Assembly (NCBI RefSeq): GCF_011075055.1
Contig: NC_058139.1
Span: forward strand, 12,793,584 to 12,857,583
DNA from: Mangifera indica
Lineage: Eukaryota > Streptophyta > Magnoliopsida > Sapindales > Anacardiaceae
DNA length: 64,000 nucleotides
Reading direction: 5' to 3'
Part shown: piece after piece, positions 55,343 to 64,000 of the stretch
Layout of the letters: every line of letters begins with the position of its first letter
How positions within the stretch are numbered: the stretch's first letter is position 1
Notes under the pieces: generated by a model
Database searches by the model: none
Told to the model about the DNA's origin: nothing
The model's input: only the letters and a program-made list of their open reading frames with translations
Program-made: the position numbers and the translations under genes

Positions 55343-56110
55343 CCTCAGTCATGCCCATGTAGTCAATGATGGGTCACACAAGATGAAAAAATCACCCTAA
55401 TTTCCAATTTTCAAACTTGATTTCTCCAACAATCAATTCTAAACCTATTAAAATACAAAACCATTAACAAAATGCATGCAAATTACAATATATTTGAGCA
55501 ATTTCTCACCAAAACAAAACCCTGCAACCTTAATTTGAATTCTGTGGAATCTATGCAAAAATAGCTAACTCTAAACATTATAAGCAGTAATACATGATAA
55601 TGAACGATACACTAACTTTGTTCCCTATTGTAATCGCAAAAAAATGACTAAAATCGTCAAATATCAATGGAAGTATGTGTAATTTTCTCTCTCTATATGT
55701 ATCCATGTTTTCAAATGTTGGAAATGAATTTAAGGTTTGTTTATATATAGTTAGTTTTGTTCAAGTCTAACATATTGATCACATTCATATAAGTCATACA
55801 AAGTTGGTCAGTATCATAAAGACCTTTCTTAATTTGGTCATTTTAATTAATTATGCATAAATAAAACCTCCTTTTATAGTATTTAATAATATACATTTAT
55901 TTAAATAAGAGGAAAAGTTTATTATTGAAAAATGATATAATTAATAAATACTAATCATAATATGTATTAAATATTATTTTATTTAAAATTAAAAATAAAC
56001 TCAATTATTTTTACCTAAATTAATTAACTTTGTAAGTCTATATAATTTTATTTTTAGTTATTATTCATAGCTAATTATTGTTTAAAAGACGAAATGAAAA
56101 CCTTGAAAGT
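55343..56110. other. AT-rich intergenic sequence
   Basis: No gene and no clear element. The first 100 bases (CATGCCCATGTAGTCAATG) look like gypsy LTR debris. Confidence 0.4.
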
Positions 56111-56111
56111 G

Positions 56112-57239
56112 GAGATGTCAAAGGACCCAGGTCTCAGCTGACCCAAAGCCTAGCTTAAGCCTAACCCGTGGACAACATAACACGTTACTATAGTGGGCCA
56201 TGCCAGGGCTTGGCAATTAGGCCTATAGGTCAGCCTGGCGTAATCCACAACTATAGCAAGCCAAAAAAGATTAAAACTGGGTGCAAAACAACCCTTCAAT
56301 CTCTTTCTAAACTTTCTTCAATCTCTCAATCAATTTTTAATTTTGTCTGACAACTTAGTTTCCATTTTGTTTTACAATTTCATCAATAATTTTTTTCATT
56401 CAATAGAAAATTACAAATGGATCCAGACTCACATGATGAAACTTAATATGTTGTCGATGATGCATCTTGAGCGCAGACATGTGAAAGTGTGGCATCATCA
56501 ATAGGAAAATAAAAATAAAAAATTGATGATGTGAGAGCAGTTTGATCAAATTAAAGAAACCATTGAAAGTAAATTAATTCAACATATGATGTGCAAGCAC
56601 TCCAATCCTTGTTTAACATGTGTCAATTTTGGCAGCACTAGTCATCTTCACTATCATATTTCAAAATATTGTAAATAAATACCACAACACTTAAGAGAGT
56701 AACAATAAATTATTTTTGCCAGATCACGATTGGTTAGTGGATCCACTACAACAGGTAATCCAAGTTATTCAAGCATTGACAAACTTCACATATAATTAAT
56801 AGAAGATGCATGACTACACGGGTAGGTATGTTATTGATTCTAACTAACCCTTCACATATTTTGAAGATAAAATTTTATAATGGATGATGCAAAACAACAT
56901 TCAACTAGTATTTAAAAGAATTTCTTGGTCTATACTTAAGTCTAACATCCTTAGAAATTATGAAATAATAAAATTAAAAATTATAGCAAAACTATGTGAT
57001 TTTAATGGTATTATTTCTATTACTTTTGATATATGGACTACTTGTAATTAGGACATAGGAAACCTTTGTGCAACTGCCCATTATATTAATTTTGATTAAC
57101 AATTACATAATAAAATTTCTTGCATTAGGTCATTATTCTGGTGTTACAATTTATCAAGTATTAACAAACATTATTAATGAATATAAAATTACAATCACAT
57201 TAGATAATGTCAAAAATAATAATAGAGTAATTAAATTGA
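56112..57239 (+). mobile_element. hAT transposon, left part with transposase pseudogene
   Basis: The left end (GAGATGTCAAAGGACCCAG near 56112) and the GC-rich GGGCCATGCCAGGGCTTGGC stretch are in the style of plant hAT ends. The coding part shows a decayed BED zinc finger near 56590-56670 (TSHLHYHISKYCK) and hAT transposase pieces to 57239: FDIWTTCN, LCATAHYIN and TIYQVLTNIINEYKITITLD. Stops break it. The frame runs into the inverted repeat of the Mutator-like element at 57240 and resumes at 63934. Confidence 0.75.
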
Positions 57240-57559
57240 GGGAAAAGGACTATTTCCCACCTAACTTTTGATGCTTTCTCAAAACGCCTCTTGAGACAGC
57301 TCAAAAACCCTTATTCCCACCCATGAGCCGTTAATATGGATGATATCTATTAGGGTAGAGTTAAAATGACCATCTTACCCTTATTAGATGAAATGATAAA
57401 AATACCCCTTAATTAATTTGCAAAATTTGTGCAATAAATTGACATTAGGGTTTGATTAAAATTACCAATTTGCCCTCTAGAATGTAATAATCAAATTGCT
57501 ACTTTTATGCTTTATGCCTTGGCAACACTTCAATTAGTTTTGTTCATGTTCATAAGCTC

Positions 57560-58670
57560 ATACACCATTATAAATGTTTTACTTGATACAAGCATAATTC
57601 TGTTTAGGTAATTTTATTGTTTAGATACCACTTTAAATTTTAGACTGAAAATACAGAAAGCAAAATCCAGAAACAATAAAAATGCAGTTTCAGTTGTCAA
57701 TGCATAACTAGTATGCAGACAATGCAGAACCAAATTAAAAATCGTAAGTTGGAAAATAATAAAATTCCAAAAACAAAAAGAAAATGCAGAAGAAACCAAA
57801 TTGTAAACTGTAAGCTGGAAGACAATAACTTTCAAAAACAAAAAGAAAATACAGAAAATCAAATTGTAAACTGTAAGCTAGAAAACAATAAAATTGCATA
57901 AACAGAAAGAAGATACAAAAAACTAAATTATAAATTGTAAGTTGGAAAACAATAAACTGTCATAAACGAAAAAAAATGGAGAAAACTAAATTGGAACCTT
58001 TAAGTACAAAAACCATAAATGTAGAAACCATATCTCAACATTACCAATGCCACACCAATTATCAACAGAAACTAATGTAAATGTAGTTATCAACAGAATC
58101 AATTAAATTTCAAAATCCAAATTTTAACCTATTAGTACAGAAACCACAAAAGTGGGAACCAACATAATAAACCAACACAACATCACCAAAAAATTGTTTG
58201 TGCAGTCAAACAAACAACAAACAAAATATCATTATAACTGTAATTATGAATAGATGAAATATCAACAATATATCAATAAATGTTTTGAACAATAGTAGTA
58301 TATCAAAAATAAAAAAAACATTCTACTCCAAAACTACATATGAGCATTGCATATTAAAAAACAAATGCAGTGAACTCTTCATGGAAGGCTAGAGAGACTG
58401 GCTTGAAGCAGTTACTTGAATTGGACTCCTGAAAAAAAGATTTGCAACAGTGAAACCTTCCTATTACAACATTTATAAACCTTCAAATAGAAAGAAAAAA
58501 AATAATAAATTGAGTATGAAGATGTATTTTGTTGCATAAATACTTGGATCATTGATATCATAACATAAAAGTTGGCAGGAATGAGTTTGAGCAAATTGTG
58601 CCCTTGTTAAGTAAGTTGTCATAATTGGTATTATCTTTCTCTGTTTACAAAACAAAAAATTGAAGAATTA
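57560..58670. other. 3' part of the Mutator-like element, no gene
   Basis: A-rich sequence with loosely repeated AAATTGTAAACTGTAAGCTG units (about 57720-57960, spacing near 60-65 bp). Lies downstream of the transposase on its strand. No other feature seen. Confidence 0.5.
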
Positions 58671-58679
58671 GTTAAGGAA

Positions 58680-61330
58680 GAATAAACCAAAGGATATGAC
58701 AAAATAATGAAAAATAATGTACAAGAATTACCTTTTGATTTCTTCTGTTTGCACCAATAGGTTTATTTTTGCATGACCTCTTGTTGTGACCAAATTCCTT
58801 GCATAGACTACATTTAATGGTGGACATTTGTTTTTCTCTTTGGTCCTTCATCATGGTCTCTCCTTCTTGCTCTTCTTGGCTTCTCAAGGGTTTGATGTCT
58901 ATGAGGTAAGAGCAGCTTACTTTCAGAAGTGGTTGGCCAGTTTCTTTTATCTAGACTTGGATGAATTATTCTAAAATATGTTGTCATGTATGCTAAAATT
59001 ATGAATTTCTCATCAATAAATATTTCAAATGAAGAAAAATTCATATGCAGTACAGAGTACACTGCATGCTAACGTGGGACACCAAAAATCTGTCATAGGC
59101 CACAATCACAACTTTTTTTTTTTTTAAGATCCTATGTGTATGTTCTACTTGGAAAAATAGTCAATGAGTTCAAACTTCATTAGATCAGCATGGAGAATTA
59201 TCTCATTTCTAGTAGATTCAATATTCTTATTCAGTTTGGCCAACACCAATAGAGATTGTAGGGTAACCCACTTTGTGGCTACCTTAAACCTGTCTAGAAT
59301 TCTTGTCATTACTCTGCTCCAATAAAGTTCCAACAAGCTTAAAATCGGCATATCTCTTTCTTTTCCAAGCTAGTTGTTGAAGGATTCACTCACGTTGTTA
59401 ATGATATAATCACATTTGATATTTGTATCAAATCCAAACCTAGACCACTAGTTAGGTTCATTTTCAATGATCTATTTATATGTTGTCTGATCAACATCTT
59501 GTACTTTTATTACTGCATCTTGAAAATCAACTTTATTGGATGCTCTACAAATGGCCCAAAAGAGGTTTCTTATGTGTATCCCAAGAAAATTTTTCTTAAA
59601 GTTTGCATAAACATGCCTTAAACAAAATCTACTTTTAGCGCTTGGCTACTGTGTTTCTAAAGTATTCTTAGTGATAGGCTTGGCATCCCCCAAAAAATCA
59701 TGTAATAAATTGATGAAATACCCCCATGTGTCACTATTCTTAACCGTATACACAGAAATAGCCAATAGGAATATCCTACTATTAGCATCCAGTGAAAAAG
59801 TAGATAGAAGAACTTTCCCAAAATGGCTCTTGAGATGACAGCCATCTACTCTTATGAAATGACGACATCCCTCAAGAAATCCCTTTTTTTATGCTACAAA
59901 GCATACAAAAAACATATAAAATATTAGACTTGATTTCTTCCCTAATGACTTTCAAAACAACTCTAAAACCAATATTACTAACCAACAAAATGTTACAATA
60001 TTGAAATGACCAATTGAATGAGTTAGAGTGATCTTTTAGTGTCATCCCAGTTGTAAGTTTCCTAGCCCTATAGAGTTTTTTGTTGCTAATCTTCAAAAAA
60101 ATATCTCTTTCTAGTCGGTTAGCCAAAGGCTTGATGGTTAAGCCTTTTTACGACCAAATAAACTCCTTATTTTTTTTGCTATCCAAGAAGCACTAGCTAT
60201 TAGGTTGTTTTGTACCCTCAAACAAGTGTATACATACTTGTATATTCTTATTTGGAAAGATTTTTGATCGATTATCATGATTGCATAAAATGGTATGGAC
60301 AACCCTCTATTGTACAAACTAATTTGATTATCCTTTTTTCATTATATAGCTTTTTTACCCTAAAACCCTTTTGAACTGCGTAATCACTTAATACCTCCTT
60401 GAAGTGATTAACACTTTCAAAAATTTATCTCACTTCAACATTAATTTTCCCATCTGTACTATATGTTTACCCTTTATAAACCTAGACAACCTTGTAATAG
60501 AATCATATTTAGAAATCGGTGAATTAGAATTTCATCTTTACTGTCTTCTTCACAATTAGATTTACCCTCAAACTCATAATTCACATCTTCAATTGTCTTT
60601 TCATTTATATTGTCTATATCTTCTACAGCTCTATTTTCATTTATATTTTTCACATCATTAAACTGTGCATCTTCATAAAAGGCATCACTCTAATGATAGT
60701 CATCATCACTACATTCAATATTAGAGATTTCTACATCATACTCATCAGATCTATTACTGCAATCAGATTATTGTTAGGGAGACTATTATGAGTAAAGGTT
60801 GGTGTGAGGGTTGTGGTGGTTAGGCAGGTTATTGTGAGGGTTAGAGAGGTTGTTGTAAGGGTTGTAGAGGTTGGTGTGAGGGTTGTGGTGGTTAGACAGG
60901 CTGTTGTAAGGGTCATAGAGGTTAGTGTAAGGGTTGTGGTGGTTGGGCAGGCTATTATAAGGGTTAGAAAGACTATTATGAAGGTTGTATAGGTTACTGT
61001 TCAAGTGGCAAAGGGTTCATATTTCCAATCATCACAATTGGAAGGAATTCCACAAACATATCGATATTTTTCACCCCAACTTTAGTATACTATTCAAAAA
61101 TATGACATATATCTTCATCACTGTCTATGACATATCTCCCCACCCTATTAGGTTTTTTTGCCTCAATATTTATTTTCTCATCCAGATATAACTACACCAC
61201 TTCATTTTTATTGGTTATACATTTTTTCGTGTCTTTAATGAAGACAATATAGTTATACTCATCTAGATCAACATTATTATTTCACATGAAATATCAAAGG
61301 CATCAAATTTTAAATTAAATCGCATTGTGG
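58680..61330 (-). pseudogene. MULE transposase, broken
   Basis: Minus-strand order. The N-terminal region (61330-61010) has a PB1-like style (VGRYVIDSDEDICHIF). Next come an Asn/His/Pro repeat (60780-61010) and an acidic stretch (EYDVEISNIECSDDDYH). The transposase core includes DGCHLKSHFGKVLLST (about 59830) and SDTWGYFINLLHDFLGDAK, then FCLRHVYANFKKNFLG and FDTNIKCDYIINNVSESFNN. A SWIM-like part lies near 58880-59070 (IIHPSLDKRNWP). The C-terminal CCHC knuckle CSLCKEFGHNKRSC is near 58770-58815. This is the full domain order of plant MuDR-type transposases (MULE, pfam10551 type). In-frame stops, such as TLETQ-stop near 59650, and frameshifts make it inactive. Introns may explain some breaks. 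Confidence 0.85.
60778..61010 (-). repeat. Coding minisatellite (Asn-His-Pro repeats)
   Basis: On the + strand, units such as GGGTTGTGGTGGTTAGGCAG alternate with AGAGGTTGTTGTAAGGGTTG. On the minus strand they encode repeats like NLYNPYNNLSNPHNNLPNHH within the transposase reading frame, open for 72 residues (60786-61004). Confidence 0.8.
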
Positions 61331-61435
61331 ACAACATCCTATATGTGACATATCCCTAATTAAATGAAATTGTATCATGTGAATGTATCCAAACACATCA
61401 TGCTAGATAATTTAAATAGTATTAATATGATTTAG

Positions 61436-62215
61436 CATGCATTTAAACATTATTGGTATAAGGCGTTGTTAAACCAAGAGACTTGAAGGTATTACCCCTT
61501 TTTATCACCCTAGAAACATTACATTCCTGAATGTTTAGCTAATATACCAAATAATGCATATTCACAACCATCAAACAATTCAAATCATCAAAAACGGTAT
61601 GCATGCTCATCGAATCTAACAACACATATGTAAGCATGTTATACATAGCATGAAAACATGTAAACAACATGTAACCATGTAAACAGTTTGCAAATATGTA
61701 AACAAAATGCATTTATTATGCAAACATGCATTTAGTAATGAATCATCAAACATCAAACAACATGCATTTAAACATTATTAGTATGGGGCGTTGTTAAATC
61801 AATAGACTTGAAGGTATTACCCCTTCTTATTGTCTCAGTAGCACTGCACTCCTGGATGTCTAGCCAATATACCAAATAATGCATATTCACAACCATTAAA
61901 CAATTCAAACCATCAAAAACAGTATGCATGTTCATCTAATCTAACAATACATATGCAAGCATGATATACATAGCATGAAAGCATGTAAATAGCATGCAAC
62001 CATATAAATAGTTTGCAAATATGTAAACGGAATGCATTCATTATGCAAACATGCATTTAATAATGAATCATTAAACATCAAATAGCATGCATTTAAACAT
62101 TATTGGTACGGGGCGTTGTTAAACTAGGAGATCTAAAGTTATTACCCCTTCTTGTCATGCTAGTAGCATTGTACTCCTAGATGCCCAGCCAATATACCAA
62201 GTAATGGATATCCAA
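61436..62215 (+). repeat. 325-bp tandem repeat, 2.4 copies
   Basis: Units start CATGCATTTAAACATTATTG at 61436, 61761 and 62086, with a constant 325-bp spacing; the third stops at about 62215. Each has GGCGTTGTTAAA and TATTACCCCTT near its start and many GCATG/AAACATG words. It lies between the transposase start and the right end of the Mutator-like element, possibly in its promoter or leader. Confidence 0.9.
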
Positions 62216-63780
62216 TTTATATTCAATCATATTCAAACATAAAATACATTCTAGTAAGCATGTTCAATTAATATATTATAATACATTGTGTAAGCATGTA
62301 ATACATAACATGAAAGTATGAAATACATTATGCACATATGTAATACATATAAACAGTATGAATATATTATATAGTAGGTAGTATTCATATATTATACATA
62401 TAACCGTATATATTATAACAGTAAGCATATAACAACAAGCATGTAAGCATATTTAATTCATATTCAATCATATTATTCATATAAACAAGCATAATCAATA
62501 GCAAATAAACCTTAATCAGAAGTTTTATTTGCAATCAACAGTTAATTAAAAACATCAAATCCATTGGTACACATAAAAACTACACATACAGTATAAACCC
62601 TAAAAAGCTCATCATGAACTATACATTTTTTAATGTAAAGCTACAAAATAATTAACGAATACAGTGAAGAAAAACAAACCCTAAGTACTGTAGCAACAGT
62701 ACGCATGAAAGCATGCAAAACCCACACATAAATTTGTTAGCCCTATTATATACGTAAAATACATCAGTCTAACATTAACCCTAAACCAACATAGCAGAAC
62801 AATCAAAAAAACATTTGTTAACATCAACAAACACTAACGCATTTAACCTTTTTACCAACAGAGCAAACAATCTTAAATGATATAATGTTGAAATAATGTC
62901 CACGAAACAAAGAGACATGGACAGATCAAACCTGGAGGCCAAAGAACTTTTATAGCCCTTCATTGGTGTACCCTTCATTGTCATTACTGCTTCAAACAAC
63001 ATGAAAAACCACTATCCAAGAAGCAGATATCGTAGGTTCCAAGCTAGTAGCAAAAAACCCTTCACGTTGTCATTGGTGGGAACATTACTTCGTTCACCTT
63101 TGAAGATGTTGTCGTTATTGTTGTTATCACTATTTTCAGTCACTGTTCGCCATTGTCTATTTTTGGAACTCATAAGATGCTCAAATTTCAAAGAAAACAC
63201 ACAAGGCAACCTAATCATTTAAGAATGAAATGAAACCTTTGTTCTTTTTCTTTTGTTCAAAATGCTTTTGAAATTACCAGGCCATCCATTGTTTTTTTTT
63301 GTTCACTCTCAAAAGAATAAAAAATTCTTTTTTTGTTGATATTTATTCAAAACCCCGTTAAAAACGCCCCTACATGTGTCCAAATTTGATTGGTTTATCG
63401 ATTCTGAAATTCTCCATGGTCATTGATTTTTATCTAAACAATATGATCTGTTGATTTTGAAAAATCATTGTGCAATAAATTCCACTGCAGGCATTGCATA
63501 CGAGTGTGGCGAATTGCATTGCCTCTTTGTTTTTAAATCGGCGTCATTTTCTTTTTTCTCCCACATGTCCTCATTTTGTTTTGCCACGCCATCCATCAAA
63601 AACAAGTCACCAACTAATTCTCTACAACTCACCAAAAATGCTTCCTTCCTCTATAATCTTTGCCATGCTTCATGCTTTGGTGGATGGCATGCGACAGAAA
63701 AGTCTGTCACATTTAATTTTTACGGATATTGGTTTAATAAAATAATTTTTTATTCATTCACTTTTATAACAACAATATAA
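62216..63780. other. 5' region of the Mutator-like element
   Basis: AT-rich sequence with more GCATGTAA-type words up to 62470. Several open frames (for example 62781-63002 minus and 63451-63780 plus) resemble no known family and are probably chance frames. It leads into the right terminal inverted repeat. Confidence 0.4.
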
Positions 63781-63924
63781 CGTTTAAGATTACTAAAATG
63801 TCCCTTAACTCATATGGATTCTTGTAATGTTAATGGCTCATGGGTAAGAATAAGGGTTTTTGAATTGACGCAGATAACATTTTGAGAAAGCATTAAAAGT
63901 TGGGTGGGAAATTGTCCTTAACCC

Positions 63925-64000
63925 TTAAATTAATGATGAATAATTTAAGTTTAACATTTACTGGAAGATTATTTTATATTAGCTACGCATGTCATACCAT
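63925..64000 (+). mobile_element. hAT transposase, continuation after the insertion
   Basis: From 63934 the + strand reads MMNNLSLTFTGRLFYISYAC, matching the hAT transposase block that ends in FHVRCxxHILNL. It continues from TITLDNVKNNNR at about 57220. The window ends inside it. Confidence 0.75.

Larger units (their letters stand above)
57240..63924 (-). mobile_element. MuDR-type Mutator-like element (6,685 bp)
   Basis: Terminal inverted repeats of about 100 bp: the left end reads GGGAAAAGGACTATTTCCCA and the right end, complemented, GGGTTAAGGACAATTTCCCA, both continuing into TGCTTTCTCAAAA. The flanking 9-mers are TTAAATTGA (57231-57239) and TTAAATTAA (63925-63933), a 9-bp duplication with one mismatch. 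Inside is a broken transposase (58680-61330, minus strand). The element split a hAT transposase. Its ends are related to the 955-bp element at 32189. Confidence 0.92.

Noticed and set aside
60804..60992. Plus-strand Val/Arg-rich repeat protein
   Set aside because: It is the antisense of the Asn/His/Pro repeat in the transposase frame.
61436..62215. CRISPR-like array
   Set aside because: Units are 325 bp of continuous tandem repeat with no short repeat/spacer pattern, in plant DNA.

Overview
The window is nuclear DNA from a flowering plant, most likely a eudicot. It is AT-rich, its only intact genes have the standard plant chalcone synthase structure (one phase-1 intron in the codon for Cys60), and about 60% of it is decayed plant transposon. 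I cannot name the species. I recall a chalcone synthase expansion being reported in mango and other Anacardiaceae, but nothing here proves that origin.

Region 1 (1-25,700) is a head-to-tail array of four repeat units of about 6.3-7.3 kb. Each carries one complete chalcone synthase (type III polyketide synthase) gene on the + strand, starting at 715, 7,946, 15,225 and 21,508. Every gene encodes 390 residues with Cys164, Phe215, Phe265, His303, Asn336 and the GFGPG loop intact. The four proteins differ at only four sites. All four should make naringenin chalcone, so the array looks like gene-dosage amplification of flavonoid entry. Promoters and coding sequences pair copy 1 with 4 and copy 2 with 3, whereas 3' flanks pair 1 with 3 and 2 with 4. 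That pattern implies unequal crossing-over or gene conversion. The amplified unit also contains a dead Ty3/gypsy integrase and LTR fragment. Unit B carries a MITE, unit C has lost about 3 kb and gained a Ty1/copia LTR, and unit D is truncated at 25,700.

Region 2 (25,700-40,446) is nested retrotransposon debris: a gypsy protease-RT fragment (minus strand), a gypsy solo LTR with a copia solo LTR inside it (both with target-site duplications), a short non-autonomous Mutator-like element with a perfect 9-bp duplication, and a degraded copia pol (minus strand).

Region 3 (40,446-55,342) is dominated by a second minus-strand copia family: one nearly full-length but dead element, and the LTR plus leader of another. 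Between them are gypsy LTR material and a 124-bp palindromic LTR next to a tRNA-Met primer-binding site.

Region 4 (56,110-64,000) is a hAT transposon, running off the window, split inside its transposase by a 6,685-bp MuDR-type element. That element has long terminal inverted repeats, a 9-bp duplication and a recognisable but broken transposase on the minus strand.

No tRNA, rRNA or CRISPR was recognised, and no host gene other than the four chalcone synthases. I found no evidence of a new biological system. The most informative signals are the mosaic history of the gene array, the promoter difference between copy pairs, and the transposon-in-transposon structures.
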